64,000 bases of DNA from Bryobacteraceae bacterium (GTDB lineage Bacteria > Acidobacteriota > Terriglobia > Bryobacterales > Bryobacteraceae): positions 115,969-179,968 of the forward strand of contig JARKOC010000250.1 of NCBI GenBank assembly GCA_029975915.1, in the 5' to 3' direction. A model generated the notes under the pieces. The model had not been told where the DNA came from. It did not search any database and saw nothing but the letters and a program-made list of their open reading frames with translations. The position numbers and the translations under genes are program-made. Position 1 is the first letter of the stretch. Every line of letters begins with the position of its first letter. Below, in pieces: positions 47,479 to 57,349 of this stretch.

Positions 47479-48660
47479 TTAGTCGAACGATCCCGGCGGC
47501 GGCTCCAGCAGCTTCACAATCTCCTCGAATCCCGACTCCTTGGCCAGATCCAGCGCCGTCCGTCCGTTCTTGTTCTTGATGGACCTGTCCGCTCCGCGCT
47601 CCACAAGCATCTTCACCACTTCCACCCGCCCCCACCCCGCAGCCAGGTGCAGCGCCGTCGACCCGGTCTCACCATCCAAGGCCTCGATCTTCGCCCCGTT
47701 GGCAATCAGAACCTCGGCCACTTCCCGGTGCCCCGCCAGCGCCGCGTCGTGCAGGGGCGTCGAGCCGCTCCTATTCCGGCCATTCACGTCCGCGCCGTAC
47801 TTGATTAGCAACTCGGCCACCCGCCGATGCCCTTTGAGAGCCGCATCGTGCAGGTACGGCTTGCCGTCCACGCCCTTCTGGAGCATCAGCTCGACCACAT
47901 CGGCCTGACCCCGCAACACCGCCTCTTTGAGCTGCGACGCCGATCCAAGCTGCGCCCCTTTGGCCATCAGCGTCTCCACCGTCTGCGTGTGACGGTTCCT
48001 GAGCGCCTCATCCAGAGCCGTCGACCCGGCCAGATCCTTCGCCCCAATCTCCGCCCCGGCGTCGGCCAGCGCAACCACCACGTCTGTGTGCCCCTTGATC
48101 GCCGCCTCATGCAACGGCGATTGGCCTGTCGCCGGATTCCGCATGGTCACCGACGCTCCCTTTTCGATCAGCAACCGGACCATCTCTGTCTGGCCCTTCC
48201 AGGCAGCCTCATCGAGCGGCGTCGATCCCCCCTCGTCCCGGGCGTTCACCTTGGCGCCCTTTTCCAGCAGTAGTTTGGCGATCTCCAGGTGACCCCGGTT
48301 CGCCGCCACATGCAGCGCAGTGGACCCGTTCCGGTAGATGGCTGTCACGTCGGCGCCCTTTTCGATCAACAACCGCACCACGGCCTCGCGGTTCATCAGC
48401 ACAGCATATTGCAGCGGTGTCGACCCGCCCTCGCGGTGCCTGGCGTCCACCTTCGCGCCCTTGTCGATCAGCAAACGGACGATCTCGGTTTCGCCGCTCC
48501 AGCAGGCGTCGTGCAGCGGAGTCGAACCGAGCGAATCGTAGGCATTCACATCGGCGCCTTTGGCCAACAGCGCCTTCACGGTTTCAATGTCGCCCGCCCG
48601 CGCCGCACGGTTCAGGTCGGCTTGAACAAACGACAGCAGGATGAACAGAATCGTCATCAA
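47479..48660 (-). CDS. Exported ankyrin-repeat protein
   Basis: A 393-residue protein with a signal peptide (MMTILFILLSFVQA) followed by about 12 consecutive ankyrin repeats, such as STPLHDACWSGETEIVRLLI and STPLHDAALAGHREVAEVLI; the eighth is shortened. Ankyrin repeats bind proteins, so a periplasmic or surface interaction role is probable. Its start overlaps the stop of the heparinase-like gene upstream (ATGATG arrangement), so the two are probably co-transcribed. Its 3' end is convergent with the accA unit across the repeat region. Confidence 0.85.
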   Translation of the reverse strand: MMTILFILLSFVQADLNRAARAGDIETVKALLAKGADVNAYDSLGSTPLHDACWSGETEIVRLLIDKGAKVDARHREGGSTPLQYAVLMNREAVVRLLIEKGADVTAIYRNGSTALHVAANRGHLEIAKLLLEKGAKVNARDEGGSTPLDEAAWKGQTEMVRLLIEKGASVTMRNPATGQSPLHEAAIKGHTDVVVALADAGAEIGAKDLAGSTALDEALRNRHTQTVETLMAKGAQLGSASQLKEAVLRGQADVVELMLQKGVDGKPYLHDAALKGHRRVAELLIKYGADVNGRNRSGSTPLHDAALAGHREVAEVLIANGAKIEALDGETGSTALHLAAGWGRVEVVKMLVERGADRSIKNKNGRTALDLAKESGFEEIVKLLEPPPGSFD

Positions 48661-50405
48661 TACACCGGTTCCAACACCACCCGGATATCGGCCGCGTCCA
48701 CCTTCCCCGGCAGCCGCACCACGAGCTTCCTGGTGCCCTCATTCTGGCGTTGCGGCGCAGGAGGCTGCGTCGATTCCACGGCGAACCGGGCATTGGCGGG
48801 CGACTCGATCCGGGCCCGCATCTGCTTGCCGCCCATCGCCAGCACCGCCTCCCTGCCCCTCAACGTGACCTCGGCACCGGTCACCATCCCCCATAACGCC
48901 TCCACCGCCTGCTTGGCCCGGATCTCGTCCCGGACCGCCACCCGCCGCCCGCCCGTCATTGTCACTGTCCGGACATGGCTGGCCAGCTTCGACGGATACG
49001 CCGCCGTCAGGTCGATCCTGACCATCGATTCGCCGGGCAGGAATCGCTCGGCGACAATCGGCGCCGACGCCTTCGGGTCCTGGTTCTCGCCGTCAATCAG
49101 TACGACATTGTGCGATTCGGTCCGCAGCCGGTAGTACGTCCAGCGCTGATTGCCGAAGTACGCCGGCAGGTTGTAGTCGTCCGGCCCGAAGTCGATCGCC
49201 CAGCGCATCCCGAACACGTCCAGCACAAACGAACCTAGGTCCAGATGTGAATGATTCGCCTTATTGTCGCCCCCCTTTACGCCAAGCCAGAGGGTGCCGG
49301 GATCGGTCCAGGATGCCCGCATGAACGCCGTCTGGACTCCTTTGTAGACTTTCCCGAGCGGCCGCTGCGCCTCCGCCGGAGACCTCGCCAAGTCCGTAAA
49401 CCAAATCAAATCAAGAGCATGTGGAGATTGAGTTCGTTTGGTCAGCTCCATCTGCTGCCACGCGTACACCGGCTGCCCGAATCGTTTGGCCAGCCAGAAC
49501 ATCTCCTCGGCCGTGCCCACCCCATCGCCCGCATCGGCATAATTGAACGTCTTGCCCGACGGCGAAGAAAAGTCGATCCGGAAGTCGCCCGCCTGGGCGA
49601 AACCGGGTGATTTCGACAACCCAAAGTCCTTGCCCAAGGCAGCTTCCAGGCTCGCCAGGAAGTACACGGTGTAGCGCGTGGCGTAATGCCAGTAACCGGG
49701 GCCCTCATTCCAGCCGCCGTCCGGCGCATATGAGTTCATCGCCCGTGGCAGCGACTCGACGGCCGCCTTCAGCACCTCGGCGGCCCGCTCCGGCTCATCT
49801 TCAGCAATCGCCAGCGCCCCGATGCCGATGCCGCCGTTGCACACCTGGTTCCAGTTGTGCACCGCCAGCGTCCAACTCCGTTTGGCCCGGTAGATCGCCA
49901 GCGCCGGCTCCAGGCCTTTTTCGACGATCGCCCGCCGGATCCAGGCTCGCTCATCCGGCGAGAGCGCATCGTAGAGCCAATCGTAGCCGATGGCGAAGGC
50001 GTGCGTCATTTCAGCTGTATCGAGGAAGTGTGAAGGATTCCAGTCCTTGAACTGCGCCGCTGCCTTCATCTCGGCCACGGCCCGGTCGCGCCACTTCGCG
50101 TGGCCGTCCAGCCGGTAGAGCAGCGCTAAAGTGTAGATCCGGTCCAAGGCCCGCCGCGACTGCGTCAGCAACCGCGGCCCGATGATCTCGTAGACGACCG
50201 GCGCCTGATTGAGAATCGCCTCGCCCTTCTTCTCCAACTTCGACCGAATGGCTTTGGCGTCAGGGTTCGTTTGGCTGACGTCGCGAATCCGGACCATGTC
50301 CTGAGCCGTCGCGATCAGCCGGGGGTGCTCCTTCCGCAGCGGCTCCAGCGGATTTTGCGCCTGCATTGTGCAAGCGAGCAACACGGCGGCGGCGATCGAT
50401 CTCAT
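48657..50405 (-). CDS. Secreted heparinase II/III-like polysaccharide lyase
   Basis: A 582-residue protein with a signal peptide (RSIAAAVLLACTMQAQ). The N-terminal (alpha/alpha) toroid contains HPRLIATAQDMVRI, AIGYDWLYDAL, WTLAVHNWNQVCNGG and YAPDGGWNEGPGYWHYATRY. The C-terminal beta-sandwich carries VKGGDNKANHSHLDLGSFVLD, the heparinase II/III signature, and SHNVVLIDGENQDP. Such enzymes cleave uronic-acid-containing polysaccharides by beta-elimination; the substrate here is unknown. Two GTTCGTTTGG motifs lie in the gene, antisense. It overlaps the ankyrin gene start and is divergent from the S9 peptidase. Confidence 0.85.
   Translation of the reverse strand: MRSIAAAVLLACTMQAQNPLEPLRKEHPRLIATAQDMVRIRDVSQTNPDAKAIRSKLEKKGEAILNQAPVVYEIIGPRLLTQSRRALDRIYTLALLYRLDGHAKWRDRAVAEMKAAAQFKDWNPSHFLDTAEMTHAFAIGYDWLYDALSPDERAWIRRAIVEKGLEPALAIYRAKRSWTLAVHNWNQVCNGGIGIGALAIAEDEPERAAEVLKAAVESLPRAMNSYAPDGGWNEGPGYWHYATRYTVYFLASLEAALGKDFGLSKSPGFAQAGDFRIDFSSPSGKTFNYADAGDGVGTAEEMFWLAKRFGQPVYAWQQMELTKRTQSPHALDLIWFTDLARSPAEAQRPLGKVYKGVQTAFMRASWTDPGTLWLGVKGGDNKANHSHLDLGSFVLDVFGMRWAIDFGPDDYNLPAYFGNQRWTYYRLRTESHNVVLIDGENQDPKASAPIVAERFLPGESMVRIDLTAAYPSKLASHVRTVTMTGGRRVAVRDEIRAKQAVEALWGMVTGAEVTLRGREAVLAMGGKQMRARIESPANARFAVESTQPPAPQRQNEGTRKLVVRLPGKVDAADIRVVLEPVY
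49432..49441 (+). repeat. GTTCGTTTGG motif, copy 7
   Basis: Exact 10-mer, antisense in the heparinase-like gene (gene strand codes TKRT). Confidence 0.7.
50265..50274 (+). repeat. GTTCGTTTGG motif, copy 8
   Basis: Exact 10-mer, antisense in the heparinase-like gene, in a different frame (gene strand codes SQTNP). Confidence 0.7.
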
Positions 50406-50474
50406 GCGGGAAGCTCCACCTTAGTTATATCGCCGCTCGCGCCCGTAACGCCTGGAGTTCATATAATTCAGAGC

Positions 50475-53435
50475 ATGTACCCGATCGCCGCCCGCGCCCT
50501 CCGCCCGCTCGGACTCGCGCTTGCCCTTGCCCTCGTCCTAACAGCCGCGCCACCCAAGCGCGCCCTGACTCACCGGGATTACGACTCCTGGCGCGCCATC
50601 GCTTCGCCTTCGCTTTCCCGAAACGGCGAGTGGCTCGCCTATTCCTACATGCCGCAGGACGGCGACGGCGATCTCATCGTCAAAAACCTCAAGACCGGCA
50701 AGGAACTGAAGTTTGGCGTCGGCACCCTGCCGCCCCCGCCGATCCCCGAGCCCGGGTCCACCGAAGAGCCGCCGCCGCGCGGCATCCGTGTCCAGTTCAC
50801 GTTCGACAATCAATGGCTGGTGGCGACCACTTACCCGTTCAAAGCCGACACCGAGAAGGCCCGCAAGGAGAAGAAAAAGGCCGAGGAGATGCCCAAAACC
50901 GGGCTGTTGATCGTCAAACTTTCGACCGGCGAAGCGACCCGCGTCGACCGGGTCAAATCCGTGCAAGTTCCGTCAAAGGGCGGCACATGGGTGGCCTATC
51001 TGAAGGAAGCAAAACCCGCCACGGCTGATGCCGCCAAACCGGCCGAGGCCGCCAAACCGGGCGGCGACGGCGAAGACCAGGCTCGCCGCGCAGGCGGCGC
51101 GGGCGGCGGTTCATCCTCCCAGGAGTTCGGAACCGATCTCGTCCTGCGCGATCTCACCAAGAGCGAAAACGCCGAAACCACCTACGAAAACGTCCTCGAT
51201 TACTCCTTCGCCCGCGACGGCAAAACCCTGCTCTACACCGTCGGTTCGCGTAAGGCCGAGGATAATGGCGTCTATTCGGTCACGCCAGGCGCCGCGCCCG
51301 TGGCGCTGTTGGCCGGCAAAGGCAAGTACACGAAACTGACTTGGGACCGGACACAAAGCCAAGTCGCCTTCTTCTCCAGCAAGGACGATGCCGCGTCCAA
51401 GACGCCCAGGTTCAAGATCTACCATTGGGACCGCAAAGCCGCCCAGGCCGCCGAACTCATCTCAGACTCGACGCCCGGCTTCCCCGCCGGAATGGTAGTG
51501 GGCGAGAAGGGATCTCTCCAGTTCACGCGCGACGGCAAGCGCCTGCTCGTGCCCGCCGCCAAACCGCCCAAGCCCGCCAAACCCGAGGAAGACGCGAGTG
51601 CCGCACCAGCCACCGAAGAAAAAGTTGTCCTCGATCTCTGGCACTACCAGGATGACTTCATCCAGCCCATGCAGGCCATTCGCGCCAACCAGGAGCGCAA
51701 CCGCACCTACCGCGGCATCCTTGACCTGGCAACGAAGAAATACGTCCAACTCGCCTCGCCCGAACTCGCCACAGTGGTTACCGACGACGCCGGCACGCAC
51801 GCCTACGGCACTGATGACCGTCCCTACCGCCGCCTGGTCGACTACGAAGGCAATTCGTCGGATATCTACCTGGTTGACACGGCCACCGGCGCCCGGCGCA
51901 AGGTGATCGACAAACAGCCCGGCGGCTTCGGCGCCGCGCTCAACTGGTCGCCCGACGGCCGCTACGCCCTCATCCATCGCGAAAAGAACTGGTACGTGCT
52001 CGACTCTGCAACCGGGAACCTGCGCAACCTGACCGCCGGGCTGCCCGCCGTCTTCTATGACGATGAAGACGACCACCCTGACATTCCGCGTTCGTTCGGT
52101 ACAGCCGGCTGGACCTCGGATTCGAAATCCGTGCTGGTCTACGACCGCTACGACGTCTGGCAACTGTTCGCCGAAGGCCTCACCGCCCGGAATCTCACCG
52201 AAGGCATCGGCCGCAAGCAGAAAACGCAGTTCCGTGTCGCCCGCATCGAACCCGTGGACGAAGACGACGACAACCGCTACATCGACCCGTCGAAGCCGCT
52301 TTACCTCCGCGCCGAGAACCAGGAGACCTTCGACACCGGATTCTATGTCGATTCCCTCACCGGAAGCGCCGAGCCGAAGCGCCTGCTCTGGGGCGCAAAG
52401 GCGTACCGCTTCGCCACCCGCGCCCGCGAGGCGGATGTCCTCGTTCTCACGGCCGAACGCTACAACGAGTTTCCCGATCTCCATGTCACCGACGCGAGCT
52501 TCAAGACCCTGAAGCAGGTCTCAGAAGGCGGCAAGCAGTTGGACGCCTTCCTGTGGGGCACGGCCGAGTTGATCCGTTTCAAGAATGCCGACGGCGTGCC
52601 GCTCAAAGCCGCCTTGTATAAGCCCGAGAACTTCGACCCGGCCAAGAAATACCCGCTGATGGTCTACATCTACGAGAAGATGTCGCAGACCTTGCACTCC
52701 TTTCAGGCGCCAAGCCCGGGCACTTCTGTCAACACGCCGTACTACGTCTCGAATGGCTACCTGATGCTGAAGCCGGACATCGTCTACACGGTCGGCCAGC
52801 CGGGCCAAAGCGCATTGAAAGCGGTCCTGCCGGCGATTCAGGAGGTGGTGGATCTCGGTTATGTCGACGAGAACGCCATCGGCATCCAGGGCCACTCCTG
52901 GGGCGGTTACCAGATCGCCTACATGGTCACGCAAACCACGCGGTTCAAGGCCGCCGAAGCCGGCGCGCCGGTGGGCAACATGACGTCGGCCTATTCCGGC
53001 ATCCGCTGGGGATCAGGCCTGCCGCGCCAGTTCCAATACGAACGGACGCAGAGCCGGATCGGGGCTCCGCTGGTGGAGGCGCCTCACAAGTATCTGGAGA
53101 ACTCGCCCGTCTTCCACGCCAAGCGCGTCACGACGCCGCTGCTGATGATTCACAACGACAAGGACGATGCCGTGCCATGGTACCAGGGCATCGAGATGTT
53201 CCTCGCCCTGCGCCGAAACGGTAAGGAAACCTACATGTTCAACTACAACGGCGAGTTCCACGGCCTGCGCCGCCGCCACAACCAGAAGGATTGGACGGTC
53301 CGCATGCAGCAGTTCTTCGACCACCACTTGAAAGGAGCGCCGAAACCGGCCTGGATGGAAAAAGGCGTCCCGTTCATCGAGCGTGAGGACGAGAAGACGG
53401 ATTTCCAGAAGATCTACTCGCCCGTGACCCAATGA
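50475..53435 (+). CDS. Exported S9 (prolyl oligopeptidase) family peptidase
   Basis: A 986-residue serine peptidase. A signal peptide (LGLALALALVLTAAPPKRA) is followed by a seven-bladed propeller-like region (residues about 40-640), interrupted by Lys/Glu/Ala/Pro-rich inserts (KARKEKKKAEEM). The catalytic alpha/beta-hydrolase domain has the nucleophile GIQGHSWGGYQIAY (Ser808), the Asp in HNDKDDAVPW and the His in NGEFHGLRRRHN. The start ATG at 50475 is chosen over upstream frame that runs into the divergent gene. The stop overlaps the GNAT start (ATGA). Confidence 0.9.
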   Translation: MYPIAARALRPLGLALALALVLTAAPPKRALTHRDYDSWRAIASPSLSRNGEWLAYSYMPQDGDGDLIVKNLKTGKELKFGVGTLPPPPIPEPGSTEEPPPRGIRVQFTFDNQWLVATTYPFKADTEKARKEKKKAEEMPKTGLLIVKLSTGEATRVDRVKSVQVPSKGGTWVAYLKEAKPATADAAKPAEAAKPGGDGEDQARRAGGAGGGSSSQEFGTDLVLRDLTKSENAETTYENVLDYSFARDGKTLLYTVGSRKAEDNGVYSVTPGAAPVALLAGKGKYTKLTWDRTQSQVAFFSSKDDAASKTPRFKIYHWDRKAAQAAELISDSTPGFPAGMVVGEKGSLQFTRDGKRLLVPAAKPPKPAKPEEDASAAPATEEKVVLDLWHYQDDFIQPMQAIRANQERNRTYRGILDLATKKYVQLASPELATVVTDDAGTHAYGTDDRPYRRLVDYEGNSSDIYLVDTATGARRKVIDKQPGGFGAALNWSPDGRYALIHREKNWYVLDSATGNLRNLTAGLPAVFYDDEDDHPDIPRSFGTAGWTSDSKSVLVYDRYDVWQLFAEGLTARNLTEGIGRKQKTQFRVARIEPVDEDDDNRYIDPSKPLYLRAENQETFDTGFYVDSLTGSAEPKRLLWGAKAYRFATRAREADVLVLTAERYNEFPDLHVTDASFKTLKQVSEGGKQLDAFLWGTAELIRFKNADGVPLKAALYKPENFDPAKKYPLMVYIYEKMSQTLHSFQAPSPGTSVNTPYYVSNGYLMLKPDIVYTVGQPGQSALKAVLPAIQEVVDLGYVDENAIGIQGHSWGGYQIAYMVTQTTRFKAAEAGAPVGNMTSAYSGIRWGSGLPRQFQYERTQSRIGAPLVEAPHKYLENSPVFHAKRVTTPLLMIHNDKDDAVPWYQGIEMFLALRRNGKETYMFNYNGEFHGLRRRHNQKDWTVRMQQFFDHHLKGAPKPAWMEKGVPFIEREDEKTDFQKIYSPVTQ

Positions 53436-53944
53436 TCGAGACGCAGAGGCTCCGCCTCCTTCCCTGGAAGTGCGAGGACTGGCGGAGTTTCCATTTGATC
53501 GCCACTGACCGGGAAGTAATGCGCTACATCACTGGCGGCGAGCCGTGGGCCGAGGAACGGACGCGCCAGTTCGTTGATGGACAAACCGCCTTTTTCTCGG
53601 AACGAGGATTCTGCCGCTGGCGCCTCGAATTCAAGGCGACCGGCGAGACGGCGGGCTTCTGCGGGGGCGGCAAGCTCCACGGTTTCGACGGCATCGAAAC
53701 TGGCTGGTGGCTTGCCCGGCATCTCTGGGGCCAGGGCCTGGCCACCGAAGCGGCGCGGGCGGCGATAGACGACCTGTTTGGCCGGATCGGGCTGGCTCAG
53801 ATCATCTCCGTGGCCGCCCGCGAGAACCTGGCTTCACTCCGGATTATGGAGAAGCTCGGCTTCCGTTTTGCCGAAGAAATCGAATACAAAGGATTCCAGG
53901 TTAGGGTGCACCAACTGGAACCCGCGTTTTTCGTTCGCGTTTGA
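53432..53944 (+). CDS. GNAT family N-acetyltransferase
   Basis: A 170-residue acetyl-CoA-dependent acetyltransferase of the RimJ/RimL type. ETQRLRLLPWKCEDWRSF opens the fold, FCGGGKLHGFDGIETGWWL is the central strand, HLWGQGLATEAARAAIDD holds the acetyl-CoA loop (Q/R-x-x-G-x-A variant GQGLA), and NLASLRIMEKLGFRFAEE closes it. It overlaps the peptidase gene by four bases, so it is translated with it. Substrate unknown. Confidence 0.88.
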   Translation: MIETQRLRLLPWKCEDWRSFHLIATDREVMRYITGGEPWAEERTRQFVDGQTAFFSERGFCRWRLEFKATGETAGFCGGGKLHGFDGIETGWWLARHLWGQGLATEAARAAIDDLFGRIGLAQIISVAARENLASLRIMEKLGFRFAEEIEYKGFQVRVHQLEPAFFVRV

Positions 53945-54001
53945 TCGGCGGAGGACGGGTCCACCCCAGCGGATCCCCACCGCCAGGCCAATCCAGCAGC
54001 G

Positions 54002-57000
54002 TTAGTTTCCCAGTGCCGCCAGCGCTTCGCGAGCCAGATACAGTGAAAGGTTTCTGTCCGCACCGAGGACGGCGCCCTCCAACACCCGGCGGGCGTCGGC
54101 CGTCTTGCCGCAATGGTGAAGCGCCAGGCCGCGCGCAAACGACATTGCGCCAGCGCCGGTTTCCGCCGCGCGGCACATGCGCTCGCGCAACTCCCCCTGC
54201 GATGCGTCGCCCAACTCACGCGCAGCCAGGAAGGGATAGACCGAACCTGCTCCGCGCCGCCTCTGCGGCGGAGTCAGTAGTTTGCGCAGCCTCGACTCGG
54301 CCTCAGCGGTCCGGCCGGCAGACTTTTCGATCTGCGCAATCATAAACTGGACGCGCCCGTCGGCCAGCAGCGGCTCGAATCCATCTTTGGTGAATTCGAG
54401 TCCGGCTACGGGCTTGCCCAACTGAGCCACGCCTTGCAGGGCCTCGGCGGTCCGGCCGGCCCTCGCCGCTGCCAAGGCGCGTTGGAGTTTGATCTCGAGA
54501 TAGACCTGGCGGACATTCGTGCCGCCCTCCTCGCGCGGAAAGAAACGTCCCTGAAACAGCTTCTCCGCCTCGTCGAACCGGCCCGATTCAGCCAGCGACA
54601 GAGCCTGGCTATAGACCAGCGGCGCGGGCATCGATGCCGGGTTCGGATACCTTTGAAAGACAGCGACACGTTCGGCGGCCGGGCGGCGAAGAAGCGTGAG
54701 CGACTGGTCAAGCCCGCTATAGATCTCGGCATTGGCCGGATCTGCATCCAGGCCCTCTCGCAGGACAGCGGCGGCTTTGGCCGGATCTCGTGACACCCTC
54801 AATAGCGTCTGGCCCAAGTTGCGGTGCAGGACCGGGATTCGAGGATTGATCGAACGAGCCGTTTCCCAGCTCCGCAGGGCCTCCTGTGTCATGCCTACCG
54901 ACATCTGGAGCAGGCCCAGAAGGTGATGGGCCGTGGCGTCGCGCGGATTCGCTTTGAGAGCGGCATTCAAGACGTCCACCGCGCCCGGGCGGCTGGGGAA
55001 GACGTATAGGGTCGACATGGCGGATGCGGCATCGAAATCGGCTTTGCCCGATGTGCCAAGAAGCTGGCGGCAGTAGCCGCGATAGTAAGCGATCATCGGA
55101 TTCGCCTGTGGCCGGACGGCGCCGGGTTCTGTCGTGGCGGCGTCGACATCCGGGTACTGGCGTTCAAGAAGGGCAATCGCCTCCTTGATGAAACCGGCGT
55201 CGAGGTATTCTGTGACGATCTCAAGAACGCGGTCGGGCTCGGCGCCCAGGTGCGCCCACAGCGCTGGATCGGGGTTCGGGGATTCCAGCCGCAGCAGGGA
55301 ATTGGCAGGGTCGGCGGCCGACCATTTCCTCAACTGCCGCTCGGCTTCCTCCTGCTTCCCCAGTTTCTTGAGCAGCGCCACCTCCAGCCAACCGGAGTTA
55401 GCTGCCGGCGCCGACTCGTTCAACGCCAAACGAACCTTCGTCAGAGCCTCGGCGAAATCGCCTCGACGCGCCGCTATCCGGGCCAACTGCAATGCCGCCG
55501 CGGGCCGGAATGACCGGAACACCAGCGCCCGCATGAACTGGACCTTGGCCTCGGTCTCCCGGCCCAAACGGATTAGCGCCAGTCCGAGATAGTAATGAGT
55601 TTCTTCGTCGTTGCTCACCTGCGTCAGAGCCGCCGATAACAATCTCTCCGCCTCGGCGAAGCGCATCAGATGAACCGCCAGCCGCCCGCCGGCGCGGCGC
55701 AATTCGAAGCTCTCAGGAAATCGTTTCAGCCCCTGCTGGTATGTCTCCCAGGCGGCGAGCAGGCCTCCGTTGAGTTCCTGGTCCATGCCCAGTTCCGCGA
55801 AGTCGCCGTCCGTGCGCTTGTCCGGATCAGGAAAACGGCGAGCCGTGCGGGGTCCTGGCTTCTCGGCCTTCGGACCGTCCATGTCGTAGGCGCCTTCGGT
55901 GTGCTCGAGATACAACTCGCCCGAGGGACCGGTGATTCTCACGGAATACAAAGGCGCAGGCTTCAAATCGCGGAAGAAGACGCGGGACGGCGAAAGGTCC
56001 GCCTTCTCGTCCAGGATCACCTGATCGCCGCCCAGCACCCGTACCCGCGCGCCCCTCATCTCATGAGTCACGTTCAGGCCGAGCCGGTTCGCCGCGCCTC
56101 GTTCGATGTTCACGACGGCATGCAGATTCGCCCGGACGAACCCGCCGATCTCGCGCACCGGAATCCAAAACTCGCTGAAATCGAGTGTCTCCTGTGGCTG
56201 GAGAAACGCGTAGGTCTCCTGGTTGCGGAACAGCCCAGCCTGCACTTCGACATACGCGCTCTCGTTGTCCGACAAAGCCTTGCGCCAATCCAGCCCGTCG
56301 GCATCCACGCCCCAGGCCCAGATCTTCTTGGCGGGCACCTGGTCATGGAAGGCGAAGTGCACAACGCCCGCCCGGGTTTTGGGATGGTAGACGCCCATGT
56401 AGGGTTCCCGGCTTCGATGAGCGAACTGCGATACCGGCCCTTGCGTATGGTTCTTCACCACGCTCAGGTCCAGCCCGGCCTGGTTCACCGGCCATGTATC
56501 GACCTGCGTGAATCCGTGGCTGGCAGTGAGCCGTTGCGGGTATATGATCCGCGTGTCGTCCCAGACCTCGGCCGCGGCGTTGTTCCACCAATAGAAGCGA
56601 TGGCGGACCGGACTGCCATTGAACAGCCGGACCCGCTGTTCGAGAACCGTGCTGCCGGGCCGCAGGATCAGTTCCACCCGCCAGCGCATCCCATAGACAC
56701 GATCCGTGTTTCCGACCCACACCGATGCGCTTCCGTCGGGATGCGATACCGTGGCGAAGTCCACCGGCGACATCGAGACCCAGTTGTGGCTCACCGGGAA
56801 GTTGAACTCGATGCCGAACGCCGCCCAGGCGCCGCGATAGCCGATCAGCGCCTTTTTGATGGAGGGATTGGCGTAAAACATCTCGGCGCCATTGGTCTTG
56901 TCGGTGCAGCTATAGAGGTGGCCGCCAATGTCGGGCAGCACTGAGCACTTCAGGTATTCGTTCTCCAGAAACAGCGCCCGCCACGGCTGACTCACTCGAT

Positions 57001-57193
57001 TCGCCGTCATCTGGTCGCGGAGCGTGTAGGGGTAATTGAATCGTGTCGTTTCGAAGGCGTCAAACGGCGGATTGATGTTGGCCGGACCCTCCTGATAGGT
57101 GGGCAGCGTCATCACGCCTTGCCAGGTCTTGACGGGTTGGGCTGCCTGGACAGCAAGGAGCAATGCTGGAATCAAGACCAAAATCGGTTTCAT
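54002..57193 (-). CDS. Exported DUF5107 protein with C-terminal TPRs
   Basis: A 1063-residue protein. The signal peptide is PILVLIPALLLAVQAAQ. The N-terminal half, with VLPDIGGHLYSCTDKTNGAE, RFYWWNNAAAEVWDDTRIIY and AHRSREPYMGVYH, matches DUF5107, a mutarotase-like beta-sandwich by my inference. The C-terminal half (about 560-1063) is built of tetratricopeptide-like helical repeats, including DEETHYYLGLALIRLGRETE and NPRDATAHHLLGLLQMSVG. Function not established; a link to glycan use is inferred from neighbours. ATG at 57193 was chosen because it gives the signal peptide; the frame is open further upstream. One inverse motif copy (55426) lies inside. Confidence 0.82.
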   Translation of the reverse strand: MKPILVLIPALLLAVQAAQPVKTWQGVMTLPTYQEGPANINPPFDAFETTRFNYPYTLRDQMTANRVSQPWRALFLENEYLKCSVLPDIGGHLYSCTDKTNGAEMFYANPSIKKALIGYRGAWAAFGIEFNFPVSHNWVSMSPVDFATVSHPDGSASVWVGNTDRVYGMRWRVELILRPGSTVLEQRVRLFNGSPVRHRFYWWNNAAAEVWDDTRIIYPQRLTASHGFTQVDTWPVNQAGLDLSVVKNHTQGPVSQFAHRSREPYMGVYHPKTRAGVVHFAFHDQVPAKKIWAWGVDADGLDWRKALSDNESAYVEVQAGLFRNQETYAFLQPQETLDFSEFWIPVREIGGFVRANLHAVVNIERGAANRLGLNVTHEMRGARVRVLGGDQVILDEKADLSPSRVFFRDLKPAPLYSVRITGPSGELYLEHTEGAYDMDGPKAEKPGPRTARRFPDPDKRTDGDFAELGMDQELNGGLLAAWETYQQGLKRFPESFELRRAGGRLAVHLMRFAEAERLLSAALTQVSNDEETHYYLGLALIRLGRETEAKVQFMRALVFRSFRPAAALQLARIAARRGDFAEALTKVRLALNESAPAANSGWLEVALLKKLGKQEEAERQLRKWSAADPANSLLRLESPNPDPALWAHLGAEPDRVLEIVTEYLDAGFIKEAIALLERQYPDVDAATTEPGAVRPQANPMIAYYRGYCRQLLGTSGKADFDAASAMSTLYVFPSRPGAVDVLNAALKANPRDATAHHLLGLLQMSVGMTQEALRSWETARSINPRIPVLHRNLGQTLLRVSRDPAKAAAVLREGLDADPANAEIYSGLDQSLTLLRRPAAERVAVFQRYPNPASMPAPLVYSQALSLAESGRFDEAEKLFQGRFFPREEGGTNVRQVYLEIKLQRALAAARAGRTAEALQGVAQLGKPVAGLEFTKDGFEPLLADGRVQFMIAQIEKSAGRTAEAESRLRKLLTPPQRRRGAGSVYPFLAARELGDASQGELRERMCRAAETGAGAMSFARGLALHHCGKTADARRVLEGAVLGADRNLSLYLAREALAALGN
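55426..55435 (-). repeat. GTTCGTTTGG motif, copy 9
   Basis: Exact 10-mer on the minus strand, in sense with the DUF5107 gene, read as VRLA. Confidence 0.7.
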
Positions 57194-57349
57194 GGGTCGG
57201 GGCCTCGTGGGAGAAGATTCGGGCAAAGTCCAGAATAGACTGTTCGCCTCCCGGAATCGAGCCGGTCCCCAGCGTGGAAACGGCATCCGTTGCCCCGGAG
57301 GTTGTCGCGGTGAATAATAAATGTCGCTCCGTCCACCTGAGGTACTGTC

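Noticed and set aside
55670..56944. 424-residue open frame antisense to the DUF5107 gene
   Set aside because: No motif, and it lies wholly within a supported gene.
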